The notes: generated by a model from the sequence alone, not told the origin. Counted from the first letter of the stretch, positions 1 through 7,917 are shown. The stretch is 14,888 nucleotides of DNA from an uncultured Anaerolineales bacterium (GCA_937928015.1 CALFXA010000086.1:1-14888), one strand, 5' to 3'. A program made the numbers and translations.

Positions 1-48
1 CGACCACCGAGATCTACACTCTTTCCCTACACGACGCTCTTCCGATCT
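1..48 (+). other. Illumina adapter sequence (contig-end artefact)
   Basis: The first 48 bases match the Illumina universal (P5-side) adapter and read-1 primer site, ending in GCTCTTCCGATCT. They are library sequence, not genome. Genomic sequence starts at about base 49. An open frame running into this block on the minus strand would end in the residues EIGRASCRERV, a familiar translated-adapter tail in contaminated protein databases. Confidence 0.98.
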
Positions 49-78
49 CAAAGATGAGCGGGGATAATCTTGGCTTGC

Positions 79-112
79 AAAAAAACATCCCCGCCCAACG
101 GCGGGGATGTTT
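79..112 (-). terminator. Rho-independent terminator of the act operon
   Basis: Bases 83-95 and 100-112 form a perfect 13-bp GC-rich inverted repeat around a 4-base loop. On the minus strand the hairpin is followed directly by a run of seven T (plus-strand A at 79-85). It lies 16 nt past the stop codon of the last act-operon gene. This is a textbook intrinsic terminator, and it shows that the operon ends here rather than running on into cytochrome oxidase genes. Confidence 0.93.
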
Positions 113-128
113 CGTTGATAGAGAAAGC

Positions 129-887
129 CTACGGCGCAGGCGTGGAAGTGACCGTCGGCTCCAGGGTGGCGGAGGTAGCGTCAGCCGAGGGTGTGGGAGC
201 AACCGCCGCCCCAGGTTCGCTGACAGGAGCGCCGGCGTACACCAGCGGTCCCTTCTCGGGAACGTCGGCGGGGCGACCCAGCGGCATGAGCGGACGCCCG
301 ATGGTGGATTGCCCGTTCGGGCCATAGAGCATCTTGAACATCAGCGCATCCTCCCACACGCCGCCGCCCAGGATGTCATTGCCCTTGGCTTCGCCGTTGG
401 CACGACCCGAACCCGCCACGATTCCCGCGTAGGAACTCAGGTCCATGTTCTTGACGGCCACCTTCAGATCAGGCTGATGGCAGGAGGCGCAGGCCAACGC
501 GCCCGGATACCACAGACTCGATTCAAGGAACAGCGGCTGGACATCTTTCTTGAACGTGCCTTCGCAGGTCGCGCCCTTGACGTCGGTGAAGGTGAACTTG
601 TCGTTCTCGGGGTAGCCCGCATTGACCCATGCGCCGATCAGGTCCATGGCCGCGATCTGGCACTTGTTGAAAGCCGTCTGCGCGCGGGCGCGGTCGGGAG
701 CAGGCAGGGTGGCAGGCAACAGGGTCGGGATGGGCGTGCGGTACACGTAGGCCTGTCCACGGGTGCAGTTGAGCGTAAATCCACACGCAGACACATAGGC
801 GAAACTGATAAAGCTCACTACCACGAGCAGGAACAACACGATCGTGGTGTAGATGAACGTGCGGACGTCGTTTTTATTTTCGGACAT
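129..887 (-). CDS. Membrane-anchored monoheme cytochrome c-like protein, last gene of the act operon
   Basis: This 252-residue protein has one N-terminal membrane span (about residues 11-33) and then an exported domain. It has a single heme c motif, CASCH (Cys133, Cys136, His137), and a possible axial ligand Met201 in a PLMPLG segment. Four further cysteines (35, 41, 76, 108) could form disulfides. The last 30 or so residues are a Pro/Thr/Ser/Ala-rich tail, presumably disordered. The start is well set by GGAGGAG 6 nt upstream, and the gene begins 13 nt after actE. Its place in the operon suggests an electron-carrying or structural accessory subunit of ACIII. It sits where actF and actG follow in Chloroflexus-type clusters, but it is not an NrfD-like protein and I cannot equate it with ActG. 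The heme attachment is clear; the role is inferred. Confidence 0.82.
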   Translation of the reverse strand: MSENKNDVRTFIYTTIVLFLLVVVSFISFAYVSACGFTLNCTRGQAYVYRTPIPTLLPATLPAPDRARAQTAFNKCQIAAMDLIGAWVNAGYPENDKFTFTDVKGATCEGTFKKDVQPLFLESSLWYPGALACASCHQPDLKVAVKNMDLSSYAGIVAGSGRANGEAKGNDILGGGVWEDALMFKMLYGPNGQSTIGRPLMPLGRPADVPEKGPLVYAGAPVSEPGAAVAPTPSADATSATLEPTVTSTPAP

Positions 888-900
888 CTTGACTCCTCCC

Positions 901-1410
901 CTACTTCGGAGCGGCCAGCGTGCGGATGAAGTTGACCAAGTCCCAACGGTCGCGCACGGTCAGGTTCTCGTTCATGGGCGGCATACGCCCCAGCACGCCG
1001 TTCGAGATGGTCAGGAACAGCGAACCGTCGCTTTTGGATTGGGTCACATCCAGCGTCAGGTTGGCGGGCTTGTTGACGATGTTGGCCGCAATCGGGCCGT
1101 TGCCCTGCCCACCTTCGCCATGACACATCTGACAATTGATCATGAACAGTTCCCGTCCGCGCGCAATGGATACTTCGTCAGCGGTGACGGGGTTTTCGGG
1201 CGCGCCCATGTTGGGGATCGAGAGCGGACCCTCAACGGGGATCGAACGGGCGGGCACCACCAAAGGATGTTCCATCGGTTTGTAGGCGGGCTGGATCTCC
1301 ATGAACGTGACCCAGTCGACCTTGATCACGTCGAAGGTGAAGAGCGACAGCACGGCAAAGGCCACGCCCAGAACGGCAAAGACGCCGAGCAGTTGTTTGA
1401 ACAGTCTCAT
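901..1410 (-). CDS. actE: ActE, monoheme cytochrome c subunit of alternative complex III
   Basis: This is a 169-residue c-type cytochrome. Residues 6-26 are a hydrophobic N-terminal signal/anchor. The heme site is CQMCHG (Cys93, Cys96, His97) followed by a Gly-rich segment, and Met143 or Met146 in GRMPPM is the likely sixth ligand, as in class I cytochromes. ActE is the periplasmic monoheme subunit of ACIII and carries electrons from the ActA/ActB core toward the oxidase. Unlike some ActE proteins, no lipobox cysteine is visible, so anchoring would be by the N-terminal helix. The start ATG overlaps the actD stop by 4 nt (ATGA), indicating translational coupling. Size and position right after actD fit the family. 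Confidence 0.88.
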   Translation of the reverse strand: MRLFKQLLGVFAVLGVAFAVLSLFTFDVIKVDWVTFMEIQPAYKPMEHPLVVPARSIPVEGPLSIPNMGAPENPVTADEVSIARGRELFMINCQMCHGEGGQGNGPIAANIVNKPANLTLDVTQSKSDGSLFLTISNGVLGRMPPMNENLTVRDRWDLVNFIRTLAAPK

Positions 1411-1931
1411 AGGGGTTGAGCCTCCGCGGCCTCGACCTTCTCGGCGCCGAGGGCGGTCATGGCCTTGGTGATTTTTTCAGAGTCCTCCTGCGAGCAGGAG
1501 AAGAACACGCCGATCTTGCCGTCGCTGATCTCGGGCACGTAGTGCATCGGGCGATAGGACGGGAAGTAGCTATCGAGGAACACACCCAAAAAGGTGGACA
1601 GCAGCAGGCCCAACATGGTCATCTCGAAGAGGATGACCACGCTCGGCGGGCCGGGGATGAAGGCCTGGCGTCCCACCTGGATGGGATACGCGGAAGGCGT
1701 GCCGAAGGCGAGGAACGCACCGATGAAAAAACCAGCCACGGCGCCGCCCAGGGCCAGCCGCGGGACGTTGGTCCACTGGCGGGGACGGCCAAGCATGGCC
1801 TCGGTCACAGGCACGCCTGAGATGACGTTCATCTGGTCGTCAGCGACGCCCAAACCACGGAGCTGCTCAATCGCATCGGCGGCAGGTTCGAGGTCGGGGA
1901 AGATTGCCATGAGGGATACGTTGGTAGTCAT
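1407..1931 (-). CDS. actD: ActD, DUF3341-type membrane subunit of alternative complex III
   Basis: This is a 174-residue protein of the DUF3341/ActD family. A cytoplasmic alpha/beta domain (residues 1-50, starting VSLMAIFPDLEPAADAI) is followed by a two-helix membrane hairpin (about 58-78 and 95-119) and a second small soluble segment containing the YVPEISDGKIGVFF stretch. ActD packs against ActC in known ACIII structures and has no cofactor. A longer reading starting with GTG at 1955 is possible and would overlap actC. I prefer ATG at 1931 because AGGAG (1939-1943) lies 7 nt upstream and the protein then begins at the usual family start. The gap to actC is 10 nt and the 3' end overlaps actE by 4 nt. 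Confidence 0.9.
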   Translation of the reverse strand: MTTNVSLMAIFPDLEPAADAIEQLRGLGVADDQMNVISGVPVTEAMLGRPRQWTNVPRLALGGAVAGFFIGAFLAFGTPSAYPIQVGRQAFIPGPPSVVILFEMTMLGLLLSTFLGVFLDSYFPSYRPMHYVPEISDGKIGVFFSCSQEDSEKITKAMTALGAEKVEAAEAQPL

Positions 1932-1938
1932 GGGATGA

Positions 1939-1943
1939 CTCCT
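1939..1943 (-). promoter_or_regulatory. Ribosome binding site of actD, overlapping the actC stop
   Basis: AGGAG on the minus strand, 7 nt before the ATG at 1931. It shares bases with the TAG stop codon of actC (1942-1944), so ribosomes finishing actC cover it. It decides the start of actD against the upstream GTG at 1955. Confidence 0.75.
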
Positions 1944-3378
1944 ATTCCAATTCACTGACCGTCACAACGGTCTCGCGGCCGTAGGTCTTGAGCGAGTGGG
2001 CCATCTGGCCTTCCTGCACTTCCCAGACCGGGATGAGCGGGATCAGGCGTGAGGCGCCCATATACAGCAGGATGAAGAAGGCCACTGTGCCAATGCCCAG
2101 GAAGACCTCCACGCCGGGCGTGTACATGCGCCAGGTGAAGGGCATGCGGTTGATAGTCAGCGAGATCGGGATGATGATGTAGCGTTCGAACCACATGCCA
2201 ACGTTGATCAAAAGTCCGACCCCGAAAAGCAGCCAGGGGTTGGAACGCCACTTCTTGTTCCACAGCGTGGCCCACGGGATGACCACGTTGAAGACCAGCA
2301 TGGCGAACCACATCCAGCCGAGCGGGCCGCCTTCATGGAAGTGCAGCAGTTGCTGAGTCCATTTGTCGCCGCCGTACCACTGGACCATGTAGTCGTTGAA
2401 GAAGAAGTAGGCCCAGGCCATCGAGACCAACAGCATCAACATGCCGAGCGCCTCGAAGTGTTCGCCGCGGATGAAGTACTTCATGTGCTTCATGCGGCTC
2501 TGGACCACGGCCAGGACCATGGCGACCGCGCCCATGCCCGAGTGCAGCGCGCCGACCACGAAGTACGGGCCGAAGATGGTGGAGTTCCAACCCGGGCGGG
2601 TGGCGGCAGCGAAGTCCCAGGAGACGATGGTGTGCACCGAGAACATGACCGGGATGATCGCGAAGGCGAAGATGTTCATCGCATTGCGCAGGTGGGTCCA
2701 CTCGCCTTCGGTGCCGCGGAAGCCCAGGGCTAGTACGCGGTAGAAGGTCTTCTGCCAGGTGCCATCGGGCGTGCGGTCGCGCGCCATCGCCAGGTCAGGG
2801 ATGAGCGGCAGGAACAGGTACATCGTGGACGAAAGCAGGTAAGTGGTGATGGCCAGCAGGTCCCAGGAGAGCGGCGAGTGGAAGTTCGGCCACAATCCGC
2901 GCTGATTGGGGATGGGCATCAGCCAGTAGGAGAGCCAGACGCGGCCCATGTGCATGAAGATGCTGAAGCCCGCCTGAACCAGACCGAAGGTGGTCATCAA
3001 CTCGGCGGCGCGGGTGAACGGACGGCGGAACTCAGCCTTGAACACGCGCAGGATGGCAGAGATGAAGGTACCCGCGTGGCTGATGCCGATCCAGAACACG
3101 GTGTTGACCAGGAAGATGCCCCAGTACGACGGGCGGTTGACGCCCGCCACGCCCAGGCCGTTGGCAATCATGTAGCCCCAGGCGCCGAACAGGAAGACCG
3201 CCACGATCACGCTCAGGATGCCGAAGACCACCCAGAACTTCCACGAGGTGGTGTGCATCGACTCCATGACCATGTCGTTCATCTGTCCGCGCGGAAGCGG
3301 ATCAAGCATCAGGTGCTGTTCGCGCAGGTGCGCGACGTGATCCTGGGCGTGGTCGTGATGTTTTTCAGTAGATGTCAT
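1942..3378 (-). CDS. actC: ActC, NrfD/PsrC-type quinol-oxidising membrane subunit of alternative complex III
   Basis: This 478-residue integral membrane protein of the NrfD/PsrC family has about ten transmembrane helices (roughly 48-72, 85-110, 128-150, 172-194, 237-255, 268-292, 308-328, 354-372, 381-403, 424-446). Family-typical segments are VNTVFWIGISHAGTFISAIL near 91-110, MHMGRVW near 142-148 and PNFHSPLSWD near 164-173. ActC holds the quinol site facing the ActB Fe-S domain and is thought to couple quinol oxidation to proton movement. The N-terminus is His-rich (HHDH at 7-10), which is unexplained. The start ATG is 2 nt after the actB2 stop. It is the only NrfD-like protein in the operon; canonical clusters carry a second, ActF. 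Confidence 0.95.
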   Translation of the reverse strand: MTSTEKHHDHAQDHVAHLREQHLMLDPLPRGQMNDMVMESMHTTSWKFWVVFGILSVIVAVFLFGAWGYMIANGLGVAGVNRPSYWGIFLVNTVFWIGISHAGTFISAILRVFKAEFRRPFTRAAELMTTFGLVQAGFSIFMHMGRVWLSYWLMPIPNQRGLWPNFHSPLSWDLLAITTYLLSSTMYLFLPLIPDLAMARDRTPDGTWQKTFYRVLALGFRGTEGEWTHLRNAMNIFAFAIIPVMFSVHTIVSWDFAAATRPGWNSTIFGPYFVVGALHSGMGAVAMVLAVVQSRMKHMKYFIRGEHFEALGMLMLLVSMAWAYFFFNDYMVQWYGGDKWTQQLLHFHEGGPLGWMWFAMLVFNVVIPWATLWNKKWRSNPWLLFGVGLLINVGMWFERYIIIPISLTINRMPFTWRMYTPGVEVFLGIGTVAFFILLYMGASRLIPLIPVWEVQEGQMAHSLKTYGRETVVTVSELE

Positions 3379-3380
3379 GG

Positions 3381-4124
3381 CTAGCCTGCCTTGAGGTAGG
3401 TGACGGACGGCAGCGTGCCGAGTTCTTCGAGCATGTGGAAGCCGCGCGAGCCGCGTGCCAATTTGCTGACGGCGCTCTCGGGGTCGTCAATGCGGCCAAA
3501 AACGATGGCGTCCGCGGGACAGGCCTGGGCGCAGGCGGTGGTGAACTCGCCGTCGGCGATCTCGCGGCCCTCGGACTTGGCCTGATCCTCGGCGCGGTGG
3601 ATGCGCTGGATGCAGAAGGTGCACTTCTCCATCACGCCGCGGCGGCGGACGGTCACATCGGGGTTGAACTGGTTGGGCAGCGGCTCAGGGCGTTCGAAGT
3701 CGCGCCAGTTAAAGGAGCGCACCTGGTAGGGGCAGTTGTTCGCGCAGTAGCGCGTGCCCACACAACGGTTATAGACTTGCAGGTTGAGCGCCTCAGACTG
3801 GCTGTGCACCGTCGCGAAGGCGGGGCAGACGGGCTCGCACGGCGCGTGTCCGCACTGCTGGCACAACATGGGCTGGTAGGGCGTCATCTTGATCTCGGGG
3901 AACTCGCCCTCCCAGAAGCGCTCGGTGCGGATCCAGTGCATCGAACGGCCGTAGCCTGAGTCCGCTTCGCCCACGAAGGGGACGTTGTTCTCCATCGCAC
4001 AGGCGGCCACACAGGCCTGACAGCCCGTGCAGATGTCCATGTCGATGGCCATGCCCCATTTGCCCTGCTGTCCGCTCTCGGCGAAATTGGCGCTAAATTC
4101 GGGAATCTTCAATTCAGTTGTCAT
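3381..4124 (-). CDS. actB: ActB2, ferredoxin-like Fe-S subunit of alternative complex III (separate gene)
   Basis: This 247-residue protein corresponds to the C-terminal Fe-S half (B2) of ActB. Four cluster motifs are visible: Cys32/35/38/42, Cys88/91/96/100, Cys121/127/131 with Thr124 at the missing fourth position (NRCVGTRYC), and Cys168/171/198/202. This predicts three [4Fe-4S] clusters and one [3Fe-4S] cluster, as established for ACIII. The chain should carry electrons from quinol at ActC toward the ActA hemes. Although the frame is open upstream to 4730, that stretch is antiparallel-frame noise over actB1. ATG at 4124 is chosen because GAGGAG lies 10 nt upstream and the protein then starts just before the first motif. 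The gap to actB1 is only 4 nt. No signal peptide is present, so it would be co-exported with the Tat-targeted ActB1. Confidence 0.94.
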   Translation of the reverse strand: MTTELKIPEFSANFAESGQQGKWGMAIDMDICTGCQACVAACAMENNVPFVGEADSGYGRSMHWIRTERFWEGEFPEIKMTPYQPMLCQQCGHAPCEPVCPAFATVHSQSEALNLQVYNRCVGTRYCANNCPYQVRSFNWRDFERPEPLPNQFNPDVTVRRRGVMEKCTFCIQRIHRAEDQAKSEGREIADGEFTTACAQACPADAIVFGRIDDPESAVSKLARGSRGFHMLEELGTLPSVTYLKAG

Positions 4125-4128
4125 AGGA

Positions 4129-6315
4129 TTAATGCTCCTCACCCAGGGCCTCGCCGTACACGCCCATGCGGCTCTCCAGGCGCGACAGCGGATACTTCTT
4201 GCCGGTCTTTTCGACCTTGATACGCATGCCCGCGAAGGCCAGGTCGCCTGCGCCGTTGACCTGCTCGCCGAACAGGTCGGCAGGATTGGACCCGCGTCCC
4301 TCGGCGTAGCGGCCATACGCGGTGTGGCCCTGCCCGAACGGCATGGCAATCGTGTCGAGGCGGATGGCGGGATACTTGTAAACGACCGCTTCCACCGTCC
4401 CCGCCTCGGAAACGATCCGCACCACATCGTCGTTATCCACGCCCAATTCCTCAGCGGTCTTGGGATGTATCTCAACCCACGAACTCCACATGGCGGTGGT
4501 CGTCGGGTCGGGGATTTCCTGCAGCCAGGGCTTGTTCGCGCCCGCCTCGCCCAGCACGGGCGAGACGAACGGGTGGAAGTAGAACTCGCCTTCGCCTGCA
4601 AACTTGGCCTCGCCGACTTTGATAGTCTTGCCCAACGCATCGCCGCTTGGAGTGGAAAGCTCGTCCACGGTCTTCCACCAGCCGCCGTACTGCTGGAAGT
4701 AGGCCGTGAAGGTGTTGATCTCGGGGGCATTGAAATAGCCGTCGCTCTCGCTCACCAGCGCCACGATCTTGCTCTGAATGAACTCGACCTCATCCTTGAA
4801 CGGCAACGCCTGAGCCAGCACTCCGCCCGCCGACGCAGCAGCGGCCAGGAGAACGTCCGCCGTGGCGCGCGTGTTGTAGTAGGGCGAGACCACGGGCTGA
4901 GCGCCCGAAAGCGCAGACTGCGACGAGCCCGCTGCCACGCGCTGGTAGCCCCAGGACTCGAGTCCATGATGGTCGGGGAAGACATAATCGGCCTGCATGG
5001 CGGTCTCGTCAGGGAAGGTGGCAAACGAGATGACGGTCTGCACACTCTTGAGCGCATCCTCGAAGCCCAGCGACTTGGGCAACTCGAAGACGGGATTGAC
5101 GCCGTGGATGAAGAGGGTCTTGACCTTGCCACTCTTTAGCTTCTCGACAAAGTCGGCCATTTCCGCCATGTTGGCGGGACGGCTGAACTCGGTCTGCATG
5201 GGAGCCAGCGGGGCGAGGAACACGCCGCCCGCGCGGCCCAGTCCGCCGACCAGCGCATTGAGCGCCAGCACGGCTTCGGCGGTTTCGAGTCCGTTGCTGT
5301 GGGCCAGTGCCGCGCCACCAGGGATGGCCAGCGCCGCATTCGCCGAGGCGAACAACTTGCCCAGTTCGTCGAGTTTCTCGGCGCTGACGCCCGAGGCCTT
5401 GGCGATGGCTTCCACATCCACATCGGCAAAAGCGGTGGGCAGACTGCCGCCGCGCGCTTCGGCGGCGATACGGCCAATCGCAAGCGCCACCAGGCCCTCG
5501 GTCCCGGGCGTGATGGGAATCCACAGGTCCGCTTTCGAAGCAGTCTGGGACATACGCGGCTCGAAGTGAACCAGCGTCCCACGTCCGTGACCGCCGCCGC
5601 GGCGCATGTTCGCAAATCCGCGCGTGAATGCCACCGGCGAGAGCCAGGTTTCAAGGAAGTTCGCGCCGAAGGAGAAGACCAGGTCCGATTTGCCCATGTC
5701 GAAGAATGGCATGGCGGCCTGACCGAACAGACTCTCGACGGCTTTGCCGAGCGTGGCGCGCGCCTCGAACATACCCAACGCCCCAAAACGGATCGGGGCA
5801 GGCGCGCCGATGGCCTTGGCCAGATCGGAGACTAGGTCGAAGAGATGGTCGGGAGCCATACCCATCAGGAAGGCCACACCCGCGGGATCGGTATTCTTGA
5901 GCGCATCCGCCACCACAGCCGTGGCAGCGTCCCAATCCATGCTGGAGAAATCGCGCGAGCCGCGCTTGGCCTGCTTGGCGGGATCCTGCACACGGTCGGG
6001 GTTGTACAAGCCGTGCAGCGTGGCCTGACCGCGCACACAGGTCTTGCCGAGGTTGACGGGGTGATTCTTGTTCCCCTCCACTTTAATGGCGCGTCCCTGC
6101 ATGGTGCGCACCACCAGGCCGCAGCCCGCCGCGCACTCGCGGCAGGTGGTGGCATAGTAGGTACTCTGACCGTTATAGGTGTACTCGGGCATCTTGGTGT
6201 ACGGCTCGCGGGTCACGTACCGCGAGGCAGGACCGCAGCCCGTCAGGATGGCCGTGGTGGCCGCACCGACCGATGCCAGCTTGAGGAAGTCGCGCCGGGA
6301 AAAATTGTCAGTCAT
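4129..6315 (-). CDS. actB: ActB1, molybdopterin-oxidoreductase-fold Tat lipoprotein of alternative complex III
   Basis: This 728-residue protein has a Tat signal (SRRDFLK at 6-12) and a lipobox ending at Cys27 (LTGC), so it should be a Tat-exported lipoprotein. It belongs to the molybdopterin oxidoreductase fold and corresponds to the N-terminal (B1) half of ActB, which in characterised ACIII carries no molybdenum. A complete CX2CX3CX27C motif (Cys58, 61, 65, 93) is present, like the proximal [4Fe-4S] site of active molybdoenzymes; whether a cluster binds here is open. The C-terminal part contains the usual beta-barrel-like segment (EIHPKTAEELGVDNDDVVRI). Together with ActB2 (247 residues) the length is near that of fused ActB (about 1,000 residues). 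AAGGAT lies about 10 nt upstream of the ATG, and the gap from actA is 24 nt. Confidence 0.94.
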   Translation of the reverse strand: MTDNFSRRDFLKLASVGAATTAILTGCGPASRYVTREPYTKMPEYTYNGQSTYYATTCRECAAGCGLVVRTMQGRAIKVEGNKNHPVNLGKTCVRGQATLHGLYNPDRVQDPAKQAKRGSRDFSSMDWDAATAVVADALKNTDPAGVAFLMGMAPDHLFDLVSDLAKAIGAPAPIRFGALGMFEARATLGKAVESLFGQAAMPFFDMGKSDLVFSFGANFLETWLSPVAFTRGFANMRRGGGHGRGTLVHFEPRMSQTASKADLWIPITPGTEGLVALAIGRIAAEARGGSLPTAFADVDVEAIAKASGVSAEKLDELGKLFASANAALAIPGGAALAHSNGLETAEAVLALNALVGGLGRAGGVFLAPLAPMQTEFSRPANMAEMADFVEKLKSGKVKTLFIHGVNPVFELPKSLGFEDALKSVQTVISFATFPDETAMQADYVFPDHHGLESWGYQRVAAGSSQSALSGAQPVVSPYYNTRATADVLLAAAASAGGVLAQALPFKDEVEFIQSKIVALVSESDGYFNAPEINTFTAYFQQYGGWWKTVDELSTPSGDALGKTIKVGEAKFAGEGEFYFHPFVSPVLGEAGANKPWLQEIPDPTTTAMWSSWVEIHPKTAEELGVDNDDVVRIVSEAGTVEAVVYKYPAIRLDTIAMPFGQGHTAYGRYAEGRGSNPADLFGEQVNGAGDLAFAGMRIKVEKTGKKYPLSRLESRMGVYGEALGEEH

Positions 6316-6339
6316 GATTTCGCTATCCTTTCGCCCGGT

Positions 6340-6909
6340 CTAATAATGACAGGTGCCGCAGTCGAGCAGTTTGGTGCGCTTCTCGGGGTTGTCCACCGTG
6401 CGCGCGCGGTGACATTCCAGGCACCAGCCCATGTTGATCACCTGCGGATTCTCGGCCACCGTCACCTTCGACATGTCACCGTGACAGTTCTCGCAGTTCA
6501 AGCCCGCCGCAATGTGCGGACGGTGGTTGAAGTGTACGAAGTCTGGCACCTGCGCTACCGGCACCCACTGGATGGGCTTGTTGGCATCCACATAGGCCTT
6601 CAACTTCTGCAACTCAGCAGGCAGGGCCACGGTGCCGTCAGCGTATTTCGATAATTGCTGGTGGCAGCCCCAGCACTTTGTCTCGGTCGGTAGTCCCGCC
6701 GAGGCCTGGCGATACGCACCGGGATGACAATACAAACACTGAATTCCCAACCCCACATGCAGGTTATGCGGAAACTGGATGGGCTGGGGCGGAGCGGTCT
6801 GGGTGGTGTACAACCCAAACGCCGCGCCGCTGAACACCGCCAGAAAGGCAATGAGCAGCCCAATGCGGCCAAGCGGGTCGCTCAGCCAGGACATAAAGCG
6901 TTTGACCAT
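6340..6909 (-). CDS. actA: ActA, pentaheme cytochrome c subunit of alternative complex III
   Basis: This 189-residue protein has one N-terminal membrane anchor (about residues 15-33) and five CXXCH heme c motifs: CLYCH (58-62), CWGCH (79-83), CENCH (139-143), CLECH (163-167) and CGTCH (184-188). The last lies one residue before the C-terminus. Spaced extra histidines (48, 51, 127, 129, 132) are candidates for bis-His ligation. Five hemes, one anchor and a position directly before actB match ActA of ACIII, which forms the heme wire with ActE on the outer face. AGGAG stands 5 nt before the ATG. The gap to the preceding cytochrome gene is 15 nt. Confidence 0.95.
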   Translation of the reverse strand: MVKRFMSWLSDPLGRIGLLIAFLAVFSGAAFGLYTTQTAPPQPIQFPHNLHVGLGIQCLYCHPGAYRQASAGLPTETKCWGCHQQLSKYADGTVALPAELQKLKAYVDANKPIQWVPVAQVPDFVHFNHRPHIAAGLNCENCHGDMSKVTVAENPQVINMGWCLECHRARTVDNPEKRTKLLDCGTCHY

Positions 6910-6924
6910 GGAGTCTCCTGAAAA

Positions 6925-7878
6925 TTACTTGCTGCGGCGCAGGACGAAGACCACTGCCACGCCGATCATCACAATGAAAAATAGGAAGAGGATTGCCGTG
7001 CCGATGGTGCCCAGCGCAGCCAGGATGCCCGTGAAGATGCCCGACAGCCAGTTGTCGCTCGGGCCGCCCACATCCTGCGGCGCAGGCGCAGACCCCTCGC
7101 CTGCTCCCGTTACCTCGGCCGAGGTCTGCGCCTCGGGCAGAGACTGGGCGTACGCCAGGACATCGCGGCCATCAGCGGGAGTCCAGCCCAGGCTGAAACC
7201 GACCGGCATCTCGGTCCCGGCCACGCCGAAGCGGGTGCGGTGCAGAAAACGATAGGGGTCACGGTGGGCCACGTCGCCCAAATATTCATCCACGCCCTCG
7301 GTGCGGAAGATGATCTTCTTGCCGTCTGCGCCGTGGCATTTGGCACAAGTCGAGTCGAACAGACTCTTGCCGTGTTCGACATCCCCGTCGATCACCTTGA
7401 GCGAGGCTGAGTCGATGTACTTCGAGTCATCCACCAGGCCTTCTTTAAGGAAAACAGCCAACTGCTGCATGGAAGCATCGTCGAGATACGCAGAGAAATC
7501 ATGCTGCGAATCATTCGCGCCCTTCAGGTGCGCGACGATCTCCTCCTGTGAGAGGCTGGCTGTGGCAATCATCAGGCTGGGAAAGCCTGTCTTGTGGGAA
7601 CCCGCGGCATACGCACCATCCACGCCGCGATAGTCCCAGCCGTGACACTCGGCACAGCGCCAGGTTTCGGCGCCCGAGCGGCTATTGGTGGACTGGCGGC
7701 CCCAGATGGGCATGTCACCCTGCGGGGGCTGGACACCCAAAACGGCAAACCACTTGTCGTACAGTTGGGCCCCTGCCACGACATTTGGTACTTGCCGCAT
7801 CCCCCCCGCTGATACGAACCTCGTCCCCAACAACACCAGGACGAGGGCGAAAAAAGAGGCGGTCACAAAGCGTTTCAT
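6925..7878 (-). CDS. Diheme cytochrome c with C-terminal membrane anchor, first gene of the act operon
   Basis: This is a 317-residue exported protein with a signal peptide (residues 1-24), two cytochrome c domains and a C-terminal membrane helix (about 281-313) ending in RRSK. Hemes are bound at CAECH (75-79) and CAKCH (178-182); Met224 in GTEMPVG is a likely ligand of the second heme. A low-complexity Ala/Gly/Pro linker (about 250-275) tethers the domains to the anchor. GAGGAG lies about 7 nt upstream of the ATG and the gene is the promoter-proximal member of the operon. It is not one of the standard ActA-G subunits. Its position suggests a partner that accepts electrons from ACIII or feeds them to it, which is inference. 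Confidence 0.9.
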   Translation of the reverse strand: MKRFVTASFFALVLVLLGTRFVSAGGMRQVPNVVAGAQLYDKWFAVLGVQPPQGDMPIWGRQSTNSRSGAETWRCAECHGWDYRGVDGAYAAGSHKTGFPSLMIATASLSQEEIVAHLKGANDSQHDFSAYLDDASMQQLAVFLKEGLVDDSKYIDSASLKVIDGDVEHGKSLFDSTCAKCHGADGKKIIFRTEGVDEYLGDVAHRDPYRFLHRTRFGVAGTEMPVGFSLGWTPADGRDVLAYAQSLPEAQTSAEVTGAGEGSAPAPQDVGGPSDNWLSGIFTGILAALGTIGTAILFLFFIVMIGVAVVFVLRRSK

Positions 7879-7899
7879 TCAATTCTCCTCAGGAAGTAA

Positions 7900-7915
7900 G
7901 CCCCACCGGCGGGGC
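7900..7915 (-). promoter_or_regulatory. Short GC hairpin in the act-operon leader
   Basis: GCCCC (7900-7904) and GGGGC (7911-7915) can pair around a 6-base loop between the predicted transcription start and the ribosome binding site of the first gene. It is short, has no T-run, and could stabilise the 5' end of the mRNA or be chance in GC-rich sequence. Confidence 0.3.
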
Positions 7916-7917
7916 GC

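Noticed and set aside
14..325. Minus-strand open frame ending in EIGRASCRERV
   Set aside because: It runs through the terminator and into the adapter, and its last residues are translated adapter sequence.
54..929. 291-codon plus-strand open frame
   Set aside because: It is antisense to a cytochrome gene with a clear heme motif, membrane span and ribosome binding site, and has an Arg/Gly/His-rich composition typical of antisense GC-rich sequence.
1932..1955. Upstream GTG start for actD
   Set aside because: It would overlap actC by 14 nt without a ribosome binding site, while ATG at 1931 has AGGAG at proper spacing.
4125..4730. N-terminal extension of actB2
   Set aside because: The extension is Arg/Ser/Pro-rich noise overlapping actB1 in another frame; the ribosome binding site and family start support ATG at 4124.
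4027..5139. 370-codon plus-strand open frame
   Set aside because: It is fully antisense to actB1 and actB2, with no recognisable domain or upstream signals.
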